NCBI GenBank assembly: GCA_027309085.1
Contig: DAIDDL010000002.1
Coordinates: forward strand, 111,063-174,835
Direction: 5' to 3'
DNA from: Sulfobacillus sp.
Lineage (GTDB): Bacteria; Bacillota; Sulfobacillia; Sulfobacillales; Sulfobacillaceae
Length of the DNA stretch: 63,773 nt
Below the pieces are notes generated by a model, which was not told the origin of the DNA, did not search any database, and worked only from the letters and a program-made list of their open reading frames with translations. Of this stretch, positions 36,781 through 46,575 are shown piece after piece (position 1 is the first letter of the stretch; each line of letters starts with the position of its first letter). A program made the position numbers and the translations under genes.

Positions 36781-38361
36781 ATGGAAATTTCCACAAACAA
36801 GGCTAGACCAGCAGCATCATTCATGTTGCTGTTAACGATGGCCATGATGTACTCCGCTTATTTTGTTCTGCGCTACGGCGGTCTATGGACGGAGAATGAC
36901 ACGGCCGTGTTCACGCAGATCACCTCACAGATGCTTGCAGCCCGTTCTGTGCTGTTTCCCGGCCAGTATTCCCATGGCTTTGGCTATCCCACATGGTTAG
37001 GCTCAATTTCGCTGCTGACGGGTCTGTCCGTTCCCATTATCAATACCATTGTCATGCCGTTTATTGCCATGCTCCTCTTTACGATTGCTGCCTATATTGC
37101 TTACCGGACCTTCCTGAAATCGGACAAACTGGCTGCTCTCTCTGTTCTCGTCATCTTTGCCATTCCCGATGTGATGTTTACCCTCTTACGGGGGAACCAT
37201 GAGAAATTGAATATTGTCCTGATGCTGTGGGCCCTCGTCATGCTCTTCCGTGCTTTTGACTCCGTCCAAAAAGGGTTGTTGCGTGATTCTGCCATCTGGA
37301 TCGGATTGTTCTACGTGTTTGTTTTTACAAACGCTACCGTCAATGACTACTTTGCCTCGACGTTTGCCGTGGCAGCTACACTCACTCTTATCGGAGGTTG
37401 GGGACTGCTAAGAATCCATGCATCGGCTCCAGTGCGCTATCGGTCTCAAATCATCCGTCTGGGGAGCTATGTCGTCGGATCCTGGTTGCTAGTATGGTGG
37501 ATGATGCTCTACGTGTTCCCACCCGCGGGTCACGACTTTGCCTTAGCTCACTCGGCACTCAACAAAATTGTGGACTTATTTGTCACGCTCCACACCTCAA
37601 GCAATCCCTATGCTGCACCCGCCGCTGAATGGGCCGGCAAGACGGACCAGTTCCTCGTTGCTTCCTTCCGCTGGCTGTTATCCGGCCTTTCCATTGCAAT
37701 CTGGGGTTATGAACTGTGGAAAGTGATCTGGCGTAAGCAATCCCGTTCCTTTGAACATCTTTTTCTTCTGGCCCTCTATGGTGCTTTTGGGTTTTTAGTG
37801 GCTCTAGCTATTCCCTTGGATTTCACCGGCATGAATGCGGGCACCAACCTGGAGGTGCGCAACTTCCCCTATTACGCGCTTATGGCCTCCCCTATTCTCA
37901 TCTGGGGCATCATTCCCCGCCTGAGACTTTTGAAGGGAGCCAAGAGGCAGTGGCTGTCCACCGCTAGCGCCGCAGCCCTTGCCGTGTTTGTGCTGATTGG
38001 CTTGTTTAAGAGTACGCTGGATCCGGTTATCTCCAACCAATGGCTGTTCTATACCCCAGCCGAGCGGCAGGCTCTCGCCGCCTTTGATAGTCACAGCCAA
38101 TCGCAGAGCCTGTGGACGGGACCAGACAACAGGCTTGTCTATGCCAACGCAATGTGGCATCCCAACAATTCCGGTGGAAATGCGGTGACGGGATATCAAT
38201 TCACCAGTGCCTATCGTGATATCCTGATTTCTCCGGAAGTGATTGCAAACAGTCTCGTCGAAGAGACTCCTGTCCCTCCCTATTTAGAGCAGAACAGGAT
38301 TTACGATAACGGGTCTGCACAGATTTATCGTTTGCGGCCGCTAACCCCTTTCGAAAATTAG
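36781..38361 (+). CDS. GT-C-type multi-membrane glycosyltransferase candidate
   Basis: 526 residues with about ten membrane helices and a soluble C-terminal part after residue 420. The first extracytoplasmic loop holds TENDTAVFTQ (acidic residues 38 and 40), the place where GT-C enzymes keep their catalytic or metal-binding acids. Second loop acids are near FTNATVNDYF. This layout fits a polyprenyl-phosphate-sugar-using transferase working on the outer face. The start has AAGGAAATG upstream. Alone on the plus strand between two minus blocks. Confidence 0.65.
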   Translation: MEISTNKARPAASFMLLLTMAMMYSAYFVLRYGGLWTENDTAVFTQITSQMLAARSVLFPGQYSHGFGYPTWLGSISLLTGLSVPIINTIVMPFIAMLLFTIAAYIAYRTFLKSDKLAALSVLVIFAIPDVMFTLLRGNHEKLNIVLMLWALVMLFRAFDSVQKGLLRDSAIWIGLFYVFVFTNATVNDYFASTFAVAATLTLIGGWGLLRIHASAPVRYRSQIIRLGSYVVGSWLLVWWMMLYVFPPAGHDFALAHSALNKIVDLFVTLHTSSNPYAAPAAEWAGKTDQFLVASFRWLLSGLSIAIWGYELWKVIWRKQSRSFEHLFLLALYGAFGFLVALAIPLDFTGMNAGTNLEVRNFPYYALMASPILIWGIIPRLRLLKGAKRQWLSTASAAALAVFVLIGLFKSTLDPVISNQWLFYTPAERQALAAFDSHSQSQSLWTGPDNRLVYANAMWHPNNSGGNAVTGYQFTSAYRDILISPEVIANSLVEETPVPPYLEQNRIYDNGSAQIYRLRPLTPFEN

Positions 38362-38549
38362 CGGCTGTGCTGGGTCGGACCGCAATTTCGAGACAACTAC
38401 CTCGTCGTAAGTGTGCAGGCCACTTCTTTGCCGCTGTGTTCCCCTGTGGAAAACCGCTGTCAATCAAGCTCCTTCCAACAAATCGGCCAATCATTACAAC
38501 TTCTCCGCTCCACTCTCCCATGCACTTCGCGGGGTGCCTTCTGTCCGGG

Positions 38550-39701
38550 TTACAATATGGCTGACTCATGAGTTGCTACAGACTGCCCAGTCTTTTGATA
38601 GACCAAGAGTGTTTTTTCAGCTACGGTCGCCCAGCTATGTTGATCGGCCCGCATGATTCCTCGCTGGCTGTAGTCCCCGCGCAGATCCTGCGACTCCAGC
38701 ATAGTCTCCAATCCTTGAGCAATACTCTCGACATCCTCCGGATCGACTAACAGAGCTGCATTCTCCGCTACCTCACGAAAGACCGGAATATCACTGGCCA
38801 CCACGGGCACACCACTTGCCATTCCTTCCACAACCGGAAGTCCGAAGCCCTCAGTGAGAGACAATAAGACCACAGCTGTGGCATTTGCTAGAGCGCTTGG
38901 CTTGTCTTCGGGGTCCACATAGCCCAGGAGGTTCACCCGCTCTTCGAGGTGAAGCATCGCTATTAATTCTTGAATCCTCAATCGGTCCTTCTCCTGCCAC
39001 CGTCCTCCTAAATAAAGGCGCATCTCGGGATAGCTGTTTGCCACCAGGCGAAAGGCTTGAATCAAGCGTGGCAGATTCTTATGCGGCTCAGCGCTGCCCA
39101 TATACAACAAATACGGAGGCTGATCAGCATAGCGGCCTTCGCCTTTATGGCGAGGGGACAACGTTTCCGTATCCACACCGTGCGGAATTACAGAAATCTT
39201 TTGAGGATCAATCCCCAACTGCTGCATGGCATCTTGCTTCACATGGCTGCTCACCGCAATGATGTGTGAAGCTTTCGGTAGCTTCTCGTGATAATAGACG
39301 TTCCAACGCCATGTGCTCAACCGCTGGGACATAGACCCAGCTTTTACACCTGCATGGAATCCCGTCAGGTCGTGCAGTGTCGCGACGGTCGGCACATCCG
39401 GAAAATTCACCAGCCCATTAAAATCCGTTGCATGAAAGACCTCGGGACGGGTCCTCCGCACGACATGGCGAATGGCCCACTCATTGTACAACCAGTAGAC
39501 CTGCGCTGGTCGGTGAGGACGATATAGAGCATGAGCCGGAGCAATCCACGGCGGCAGCTGACTCCGGTCCTGAGCCGAAACAAAGAATTCGCAGGGTGCA
39601 TTGGAAAGTCTGGAAAGTTCCCGGGTGAGATAATACACATAAGTCCCCACCCCGCGCACCCGGTGTTCCGACTGCAAGGGCGTGGCATCGATCAGAATCA
39701 T
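38550..39701 (-). CDS. GT4 family glycosyltransferase
   Basis: 383 residues from ATG 39701 (a G-rich stretch GGGGGGTGTC precedes it; the ATG overlaps the stop of the upstream gene as ATGA). MILIDATPLQSEHRVRGVGT start, ISVIPHGVDTETLSPRH hinge, YLLYMGSAEPHKNLPRLIQA and VVLLSLTEGFGLPVVEGMASGVPVVA with the catalytic EGFGLPVVE loop. Mannosyl- or glucosyl-type activity is usual for this class. Translationally coupled with the next-upstream GT4 gene. Confidence 0.9.
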   Translation of the reverse strand: MILIDATPLQSEHRVRGVGTYVYYLTRELSRLSNAPCEFFVSAQDRSQLPPWIAPAHALYRPHRPAQVYWLYNEWAIRHVVRRTRPEVFHATDFNGLVNFPDVPTVATLHDLTGFHAGVKAGSMSQRLSTWRWNVYYHEKLPKASHIIAVSSHVKQDAMQQLGIDPQKISVIPHGVDTETLSPRHKGEGRYADQPPYLLYMGSAEPHKNLPRLIQAFRLVANSYPEMRLYLGGRWQEKDRLRIQELIAMLHLEERVNLLGYVDPEDKPSALANATAVVLLSLTEGFGLPVVEGMASGVPVVASDIPVFREVAENAALLVDPEDVESIAQGLETMLESQDLRGDYSQRGIMRADQHSWATVAEKTLLVYQKTGQSVATHESAIL

Positions 39702-40813
39702 GACACCGCCCCCCTCAGCACATGGGTATAAACCGCAGTAGTCTGCTCTGCGGTTTGCCGCCAAGAGAATTGCTGAGCGCGGAGATATCCCGCCTCGCCC
39801 AAGGCCTGCCGCGTTGACTCATCGTGAATGAGGCTCCGCATCGCATCCACCCATGCCTCTGTCTTATCGGGATCCGCGTAAAGACCAGTGTCCTGCATCA
39901 CCTCAGGCAAGGCAGACACGGGTGAGGCCACCACTGCAGTGCCGTGGGCCATGGCTTCCAAAGCTGGAAACCCAAACCCTTCGTAGTAAGACGGCACCAG
40001 CACCCCGGAGGCATTTGCATAAAGCAAATGGAGTGTGAGGTCATCCACATGACCGACAAACCGTATGCCGGATCCTTCCTGTTGATAAAACCCCTGTGGA
40101 GGCGCCCCTGTAATTACCAGTGCCGCCTCTTCCCCCGATTCTCGCAGCAGCCCTAGGGCCGCGATGACGCGCTCGGAGTTCTTTCTCGGGTGGCCGGCGC
40201 CAACAACGAGAAAATATGAATGTGGCAAGTTCCACTTGGCGCGCAGTTCCTGCGCGGCCAATCTCCATGTTTGCAGCATCTCTAGAGTCGGTACGTTCAT
40301 TCCGGACGGGGTGACAAAAATTTGGGCGCTCGACAATTTGGTGTAGCGCAACAGATCCGCTTTGGCACTTTCACTGACCGTGAGCACCGCTTGGGTAGAC
40401 CATCGCGCCATCGGCACAGTCGTTCGGTAAACGATATTGCCCAGCAGGGGATAGTATTGGGGGTAGATGAAGGGAATGGCGTCGTGGATTGTCACGATTC
40501 GCTTGTAACGGCCGGGAAACACAAACGGAGCAATGCCGCAGGGATCATGAATCAGATCCAAACTGAATCGCCGCGCTACTGAGGCCAGAGTCACGGGTCC
40601 GGCGAGCAGCACTCCCGGCAGCAAAGCCAAGCCAGGCACTGGAATCACGGGAAAATTCCGGTACCATGGGAGGCCAGAACGCGGGTAAGGATTCAGCAAA
40701 ACGATTTGCACGCTGGGGGATGCGGCCTTCAGCGCATAGCTCAGCTGCATCGCGTACTGGCCGATGCCGGTGAGATTGTCATTCATTCCATAGGTTAGCA
40801 ATCCTATTTTCAT
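39698..40813 (-). CDS. GT4 family glycosyltransferase
   Basis: 371 residues from ATG 40813: GGAGA stands eight bases upstream, and MKIGLLTYGMNDNLTGIGQY is a normal GT-B N-terminus. The longer open frame to 41104 covers the plus-strand gene at 40938 and is not used. Markers: FVTPSGMNVPTLEML hinge, YFLVVGAGHPRKNSERVIAA, GFYQQEGSGIRFVGHVDDLTL and VPSYYEGFGFPALEAMAHGTAVVA. Pairs with the gene at 38550 in a two-gene unit (ATGA overlap). Confidence 0.9.
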   Translation of the reverse strand: MKIGLLTYGMNDNLTGIGQYAMQLSYALKAASPSVQIVLLNPYPRSGLPWYRNFPVIPVPGLALLPGVLLAGPVTLASVARRFSLDLIHDPCGIAPFVFPGRYKRIVTIHDAIPFIYPQYYPLLGNIVYRTTVPMARWSTQAVLTVSESAKADLLRYTKLSSAQIFVTPSGMNVPTLEMLQTWRLAAQELRAKWNLPHSYFLVVGAGHPRKNSERVIAALGLLRESGEEAALVITGAPPQGFYQQEGSGIRFVGHVDDLTLHLLYANASGVLVPSYYEGFGFPALEAMAHGTAVVASPVSALPEVMQDTGLYADPDKTEAWVDAMRSLIHDESTRQALGEAGYLRAQQFSWRQTAEQTTAVYTHVLRGAVS

Positions 40814-40937
40814 GTCGAATCTCCAATGCTTTCCATAAACTTTTAGTAGAATTTGGTTAATTATACCCTTATCCCTTGGTCTTTGGGTTGCATCTGTGTA
40901 TAATGAAATTATTAATTGTTGAGGGAGTGGGTTCCTA

Positions 40938-41168
40938 ATGATGGTGGTGGTGGCAGCCACAACGGCTGCAGCAGGGTCCAATATCCGCGTGCTAGGAGAG
41001 CTCGCCCTCGTGTTTCTGTTGTTGGCTATTGTGTCCCGTGAGATTCTATCGTCTTCTACTATGGGATCGGCATTGGAATTGCGCCGGGGCCTCACCATTC
41101 TCATTGCCCCATTGAGTTTGGCTGTTGCCGTTGTGCTCTTCCAGCAAATCAGCGTGTTCTTTCACTAA
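40938..41168 (+). CDS. Small two-helix membrane protein
   Basis: 76 residues with two hydrophobic helices (VLGELALVFLLLAIVSREIL and TILIAPLSLAVAVVLFQQI) separated by a short charged loop. GAGGGAG about 14 bases upstream and a -10-like TATAATG around 40900 favour expression. No family recognised. It is divergent from the GT4 pair, so it may be a membrane accessory to the glycan system. Confidence 0.55.
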   Translation: MMVVVAATTAAAGSNIRVLGELALVFLLLAIVSREILSSSTMGSALELRRGLTILIAPLSLAVAVVLFQQISVFFH

Positions 41169-41520
41169 AGAGTATCCAGATCCTATTCGGCGATGAGGCT
41201 CCTAATGGGTCTTGTCGTTTTGTTTAATTCTAGGATCCGCTGAAGAGTATGACGATGTTGCCGGCCTATGCAGCGTCATCGCATGGGCGGTCCGTCTCTC
41301 TCGCCATCGGTCTGGACGGACGAACAAAATATCTTACCTCCCACATTGTGTACTGCACCGCTACGTCGCTCGACGAGCTGTCGACTTTGCTGAAAACAAA
41401 ATTCCTTTGAACAACAAAATGTGCAGGATTCCATAAATATGGTATCGAATTAATCATATTATAGATTTTCTAATACCAGAAATTTGCCATAGAGACTATT
41501 AATAAAAATAGAGGGATTAT
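41169..41520. other. Gene-free stretch
   Basis: No supportable gene. The last 100 bases are AT-rich and likely hold the promoter of the PIG-V-like gene at 41521. Confidence 0.35.
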
Positions 41521-42705
41521 ATGAACAGTACAGATCTACTTTCCACGAGCCCGCTATTACAAAATCGGCGCTCTTTGTCTTGGCTCTCGGCCCAGAACAT
41601 TAAGAGAGCCTTTATTCCTTTCTTGGTCCATGAGATGATTATTGTGCTGGCATTTCTCATTCCCCTTCCAGCACACTCCCGTTCGTGGATTCAGCATAAT
41701 ATGGCGTTTGGGAGCCAAGCGCATTTTTTGTTCCAATGGGACAGCCTTTTCTTCATAAATATTGCTCACAGTGGCTACTCGCATCTCATAGGCAATGCAG
41801 CCTTCTTTCCCATGCTTCCTGTCATCATATGGGTCACCGGCAAATGGGGCGCCCTCTTTCTCACACAAGTTGTGTTGTTTCTGATATTGCTGCTCCTGCC
41901 AAAAGTGCTTTCGATTTTGGGTCTCGGGGAAACGCAGACGAATAAGGCCATCTGGCTTTTCGCGGTCAATCCGGCTGAAGTTTTTTATTCCGCTCTTTAC
42001 GCCGAAGCTTATACGATGCTAGGTGCCCTGCTCGTCATCACTCTCCTAGAGAACAACAGGAAGCCAACTGGCATGGTCACAGCCTTTTTTGCAGCTCTTA
42101 CACAGGGCCCGGCGTTATTAACTGGGTCTTTTCCCCTTGTGATATTTATTTTCGGGATCATTCACAAAAAGGCTGCCGCTGTTAAGAAGTCATTTATTAT
42201 CGGCAGTGGATTTGCGCTTGGTTTTATCGCATTTGCGATTTACATGGCATTGCTATGGCATAACAGCGATATCATTTTCCATGTTCAGGCCCTCTGGGGC
42301 CAATCATGGATGCTACCATGGCACCAATTACTTCAAGCTATTCCTATTATAGTGGCCAAGCACGATGTGGGGCTGTTGTCGTTGTGGTTAGCAGTGCTGG
42401 TTTTCACGATAGGAAGTCTCTATTGGTTGGTCTATGTGGCTCGCAGCATGGGCCAGAAGGCGAATCCTCTTGTCATCGGTTCTGGCCTGTACATGTTGTT
42501 AGGCCTTCTAGTATCTCTGAGCTTTGGGATGAAATCCTATCCATTTCACAGTTCCGTGAGGTTTTTCAGTGACTATTTTCCCGTCTATGGAGGATTGGCG
42601 ATAGGATTATCAAACCCGTGGTTATATGTCATTGGAATGGTGTTCTTTGTCGTGATGGCTTTGATGGGTGCCACGCTATTCGTTCACTCGTGGGCATACC
42701 AGTAG
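41521..42705 (+). CDS. PIG-V/GPI mannosyltransferase II-like membrane protein
   Basis: 394 residues with about nine membrane helices. The family signature is present: WDSLFFINIAHSGY at 73-86 (Trp-Asp acidic catalytic site, then IAxxGY) and FFPMLP at 95-100. Bacterial members are GT-C enzymes using polyprenyl-phosphate sugars on the outer membrane face. TNKAIWLFAVNPAEVFYSALYAEA is the second conserved segment. It probably adds a mannose-like residue to the surface glycan. Confidence 0.8.
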   Translation: MNSTDLLSTSPLLQNRRSLSWLSAQNIKRAFIPFLVHEMIIVLAFLIPLPAHSRSWIQHNMAFGSQAHFLFQWDSLFFINIAHSGYSHLIGNAAFFPMLPVIIWVTGKWGALFLTQVVLFLILLLLPKVLSILGLGETQTNKAIWLFAVNPAEVFYSALYAEAYTMLGALLVITLLENNRKPTGMVTAFFAALTQGPALLTGSFPLVIFIFGIIHKKAAAVKKSFIIGSGFALGFIAFAIYMALLWHNSDIIFHVQALWGQSWMLPWHQLLQAIPIIVAKHDVGLLSLWLAVLVFTIGSLYWLVYVARSMGQKANPLVIGSGLYMLLGLLVSLSFGMKSYPFHSSVRFFSDYFPVYGGLAIGLSNPWLYVIGMVFFVVMALMGATLFVHSWAYQ

Positions 42706-43355
42706 ACTGGCCCCGGTCGGAACTGGGGCGAGGTTCGGCGCAATTTGCCTTACAGTTTTGACGCTGGCATTGTGGATCCTCTATCAAGCTACACAAAATT
42801 TTTGCTCCCTTACCAAGGTAAATCTCCATCCGAACGGGCTTTGGCCAAAGAATCCTATTGTACTCGCCACATCGCCATTGCCCGCCCTATCGTCACCAAC
42901 ACCAATAATGCCATAATAGGAATGGAACCACCGCATATTGCGAACATTTCATTCCCCTAGACGTTTGGCGTACCGTGTTACCGTTTTGAATTCACAGAAA
43001 GAAAGACATTCTCGCTATCTCTGACGGGTAACATCGTAGACTTTGCTCTCCACAGGCCATCTTTGGCCAGTTGCTATTCACGGAGGGGAGGGTCAACTCA
43101 TTATCCCAACCCCCACAACATGCCATAGCACTGATGTTCTTCCTCGTGACGGTTTTGAAGGGCGGGGCGCTAGTCTTCCAGTTACGGGCATCCAGGCGGC
43201 TTGTCAGCGGAGCGAGACTTTGGCGCACGAACTATAAATCCCGGCAGCCACAGAGCGCCGCAACAGCGGCGCGTCATACAAAAGAGGACTGGTGAAGAAC
43301 CCCAGTGGCCTCGTGCGACAAATGCTGGTCGAGAATGCGGAGGTGGAACATACGT
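42706..43355. other. Gene-poor stretch with an uncertain decayed frame
   Basis: A plus frame to 42916 reads GAICLTVLTLALWILYQAT, one hydrophobic helix, then a Pro-rich end; it may be the trace of an old membrane-protein gene. Its best start lies inside the previous gene, so I do not call it. Nothing else is supportable. Confidence 0.35.
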
Positions 43356-44168
43356 TTACTTTATGACAAACGGCACGATAAGGAACAGTACGATGTTGGC
43401 CAGTCCGTGGCCCAGGATAGTTGGGAGAATGGACCCGGTTTTCTCTCGGATCCAGCCCCAACCCAAACCGACGGTGAACACGAACACCACATCCAACCCA
43501 GAGTGCCAGCCAATGTGCAGGAGGCTCCATGCCAGAGCCACATACAAAATACCCCGCCAGTAGTGCAGCAGCGGAATGCTGTAATGCTGCAGGAGACCCC
43601 GGAACAACAGTTCCTCAGAAAGTCCCGTAAAGACGATTAACAAGAGCGCCGGCAGCAGCGCCTGGCCCCAGGTAAGGCGGGGTATCAGAGCCCCGGGATG
43701 GATCAGCCGGCTCTCCAGCAGACCGAGAAAAGGCGATGTGACTACTGTCAGGCTGACAAGTCCCCAATTTTTCGGACGCACCATGCCGACATCCCGCCAT
43801 GACAGTTGAAACACCTGTTTGGCAGTCAGCGCCGCACCTAGCAGCGGCGTTTCAGCCAGCACGTAGTACCATACTCCCGGCAAGGTCTTCGAGGAAATCG
43901 CAAAGCTCACAATGCGCACCAAGGGCAGAATCGCCAGAACCCAGAGAAACTGGCGCCGTGCAGCGTCTTTCTCCGTTGTGGCACGGTAAACAATCACGGC
44001 GGCCAGTATGGCATGCAGCCAAATGCCGATAAGAGGTGCGATAATGTCGGAGACGATCTCTGTCAGGCCCAGGACGATGACATAAATCCAGAGTTCTGCC
44101 GACGGCCCTACGGTGAAATTATGTTTGGTGCGCGTGCGCCTCAATGCGTAATTTTGTATGTGATCCAT
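43356..44168 (-). CDS. CPBP family intramembrane metalloprotease
   Basis: 270 residues with about seven helices. The CPBP (Abi/CAAX) motifs are complete: EELLFR with Glu185-Glu186 and Arg190, HxxxH-type HIGWHS with His218 and His222, and HGLAN with His254. The enzyme cleaves within membranes. Members occur in peptide-processing and bacteriocin-immunity settings. It overlaps the upstream DUF1616 gene by 28 bases, so they are translated together. Confidence 0.85.
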   Translation of the reverse strand: MDHIQNYALRRTRTKHNFTVGPSAELWIYVIVLGLTEIVSDIIAPLIGIWLHAILAAVIVYRATTEKDAARRQFLWVLAILPLVRIVSFAISSKTLPGVWYYVLAETPLLGAALTAKQVFQLSWRDVGMVRPKNWGLVSLTVVTSPFLGLLESRLIHPGALIPRLTWGQALLPALLLIVFTGLSEELLFRGLLQHYSIPLLHYWRGILYVALAWSLLHIGWHSGLDVVFVFTVGLGWGWIREKTGSILPTILGHGLANIVLFLIVPFVIK

Positions 44169-44998
44169 AACTGCCGGGCGAGTCCTCCCTTTCCATTGAG
44201 CAGACGGAAGTCTACATGCATCGTTCCACTCACCGGACCGGACGGCAGCAGTATCTGCTGGGTCCAGTGCCCCAGTGCGGGGACTCTCACGGTTTCTTTC
44301 ATGACGGGTCGCTTATTAGCGAGTTCCTGGACCGTATAGATCTCGGCATTGCGCTGAGGATTGGACAGGTGCAGCCGCATGGGATAGACCTGGCCCTCAG
44401 AAATTTGATAAGGGAAGCCCGATAGCTGCCCTTGCGGTGACGTAATGGAAAAAGCGACCGACCGCATCCCGAGGGTATGCGCCACGACGATGCCTGTGAC
44501 GGCCAACAGCACGGCCATCCCCCCTAAATACAGGGCAATGCGCCGGTCAATCAGAGGAACCCATTCGAATCCCGAAATCTGCAGATGCTGCCGGCGCCTT
44601 ACCCACCAGTTCCCCCCCGCCAGCACTATCGTCAGCGCCAGCAACAATTCCATTAAATGCGGAGCCGTCAACGGAAAATGGGCCAAGGCCATCAACAGAC
44701 CCGACACGATAATCAGCACAATATTGACGGTAAACGACAACCCCACACGCTCAAGGCGCGGCACCCTGTCGGCCGGGATGAGCAGCGCGATCACTAAATA
44801 GCCCGGCACATAGAGTCCCATCATGAGTCCCAAGGCGATCCGGAGGGGTTCCAGCACGGGCACCAGCACACTTATCCATAGAATTACAGCGGCCGCAGCA
44901 CTGCCATACAAATCCGCATTGGCCCACGGAATCCTGGCGGGTGCTGGGTGAATCTGCGCCCGCCGGGGCAAGCCACCAGCTGTCCTTCCTTCATTCAT
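44141..44998 (-). CDS. DUF1616-type membrane protein
   Basis: 285 residues from ATG 44998 (TTGAGG upstream; the open frame starts at 45145 but the extra part is unlike protein). Four to five membrane helices: WISVLVPVLEPLRIALGLM and YVPGYLVIALLIP carry the DUF1616 pattern (PGY), then two further helices, and a soluble extracellular domain of about 90 residues at the end. Archaeal and Gram-positive relatives sit in cell-surface glycan loci. Function not established. Paired with CPBP. Confidence 0.7.
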   Translation of the reverse strand: MNEGRTAGGLPRRAQIHPAPARIPWANADLYGSAAAAVILWISVLVPVLEPLRIALGLMMGLYVPGYLVIALLIPADRVPRLERVGLSFTVNIVLIIVSGLLMALAHFPLTAPHLMELLLALTIVLAGGNWWVRRRQHLQISGFEWVPLIDRRIALYLGGMAVLLAVTGIVVAHTLGMRSVAFSITSPQGQLSGFPYQISEGQVYPMRLHLSNPQRNAEIYTVQELANKRPVMKETVRVPALGHWTQQILLPSGPVSGTMHVDFRLLNGKGGLARQLWITYKITH

Positions 44999-45667
44999 AT
45001 CGTAAAACCTCAATAGTTTCTGGCTCCCTTGGGGCATAGCACTGCCCCTCCATGTCAAAACGACCCAATTAGCAATATTATTAGAGTTCGCCATAAAACG
45101 ATAAACTCCTGCCGGCTCCCAATAGATCAAGACAGGCCATGTCAACCGGCTGGAGTCATCAGACTCGTTGCCGCTTGGCTAGCGAAATCCTGAGAGAGTG
45201 CTGCCAGCATCCCACCGGCACCGCTGTCCCTACTATATCAAATTCCTTTGCCTCCTCGGCTCAGTTTTGGTCACTGGACGAAACAGCGCGGCAATTTGTT
45301 TGATGTCGGTAAGGGTTGACGATGCCCGCCGCATTTCCCGACATCCCGAATCTAAGCACCCACCGTCACAAGACGTCCCTAATTCTCACCACGGCGGCCA
45401 CATTTTCCTTGATCCCCGACAACATCGTCTCCAATAGCTGGTTTTTGTCATCTCAGGTTCGCCATGGGCCCGGCACTGCCAGAAATACGCCCGTTCTATA
45501 CCCTGCTCCTTGGCTGCCCAAACATGCGCTGTTCCACCTCGGCGCATCCCCACCCATTCCCCTTGACTAAATTTTTTAAATTGCCAACAGCACGCGGGAA
45601 AAGAAGGACATAGCCTGGTGTCCGTCGAATATTTTGGCAAATGAAGTTCGGAGGCATAATACGTTAT

Positions 45668-45680
45668 AGGTCATTGACCT
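45668..45680. promoter_or_regulatory. Palindrome AGGTCATTGACCT, operator candidate
   Basis: A perfect 6+1+6 palindrome overlapping the putative -35 hexamer of the next gene, where a repressor could block transcription. Confidence 0.4.
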
Positions 45681-45703
45681 CGGCTGCCGACAGAACCTAT
45701 GGT
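45674..45703 (+). promoter_or_regulatory. Putative promoter of the CBS-HEPN gene
   Basis: TTGACC (45674-45679) and TATGGT (45698-45703) with 18 bases between. Start of the gene lies 29 bases further on. Confidence 0.35.
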
Positions 45704-45732
45704 ATGCTCTTTAAGAAAGAAGGCATTCAATT

Positions 45733-46575
45733 ATGCATAGCATTGCCATCCAAAAAAGCCTGACGACCATCGGCGATATTTGTTCCCCGGAAATCAACTC
45801 GGTGAACTCGACTGATTCTTTACTAACCGCACTCACCTTGATGCGAGACAAAGACTATAGCCAACTGCCTGTGCTAACAGATCAACACTACACTGGATCA
45901 ATCCGTGAAAGAACCCTGGCCAGCCTCATCGTTTCCGGCGCCAGCTTGAACAGCCCCCTGAACACTTACCAGTTGGAGAATATCTTTGATGAACGCGACC
46001 ATGCCGAATCGATCGCAGATGCCATCATGTGGTTCGACAGGGATGTGCCGGCTGTTTTGGTCACCGAGGATGGACGCGTAACCGGAATTTTGACGGCATG
46101 GGACGTCATGCATTACAGCCGCATTTTTATTTGGATCCAAGAACTCGAACGGGCTACCCGCGCCTTTACCCTTCAAATACTCAACCGACAGTACGGCAGC
46201 TCGTGGCTGCGATCTGGCCGCTTTCCCATGAGTAAAGTGAGCCATGTCATCGATACTCTCAAGCAAAATGCCGAAGACGTGGATCACACGGTCGCCTCCC
46301 GGGAGACAGTTTATCTGAGTCATGCCAGCTTAAAAAACTGCCGTATCCTCCTGAACGCCATAGTGAGTCATCATTCCTCCTCCGAAATCTATCGGCGTAT
46401 CAATGCTTTACTGGATGAAGCGGCCATCACCCGGAACCTCGCCTTTCATACACAGACGGTGCCCGAAGAGACGGTGTCCCGTTTTCAAAAGATTGCGGAG
46501 AACCTGCAGAGCCTCTATGAAACTGCCTTGCAGCCCGCAAACAGCCGACCCGGCCCTTCAGCACCTCTGAATTAG
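45733..46575 (+). CDS. CBS-pair protein with HEPN-like C-terminal domain
   Basis: 280 residues. The first 125 residues form a CBS pair (ICSPEINSVNSTDSLLTAL, YSQLPVLTD, then VPAVLVTEDGRVTGILTAWDV), which normally binds adenine nucleotides. The C-terminal half is helical (WIQELERATRAFTLQIL, YGSSWLRSGRF) and carries RNLAFH at 234-239, an Rx4H with Asn next to Arg, the motif of HEPN ribonucleases. The fusion suggests a nucleotide-gated RNase or regulator; this is inference, since HEPN motifs in short proteins can occur by chance. Followed 384 bases later by the sacsin-like ATPase in the same direction. Confidence 0.65.
   Translation: MHSIAIQKSLTTIGDICSPEINSVNSTDSLLTALTLMRDKDYSQLPVLTDQHYTGSIRERTLASLIVSGASLNSPLNTYQLENIFDERDHAESIADAIMWFDRDVPAVLVTEDGRVTGILTAWDVMHYSRIFIWIQELERATRAFTLQILNRQYGSSWLRSGRFPMSKVSHVIDTLKQNAEDVDHTVASRETVYLSHASLKNCRILLNAIVSHHSSSEIYRRINALLDEAAITRNLAFHTQTVPEETVSRFQKIAENLQSLYETALQPANSRPGPSAPLN

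Larger units (their letters stand above)
44999..45732. other. Gene-free 0.7 kb
   Basis: No supportable gene. Its right end holds the palindrome and promoter listed separately, ahead of the CBS-HEPN gene. Confidence 0.4.

Noticed and set aside
40813-41104. N-terminal extension of the GT4 gene at 39698
   Set aside because: The extra codons overlap the plus-strand membrane protein and read unlike a GT-B start; a normal start with binding site exists at 40813.
42668-42960. Small membrane protein downstream of the PIG-V-like gene
   Set aside because: Start lies within the PIG-V gene in another frame, no binding site, and the end is low-complexity.
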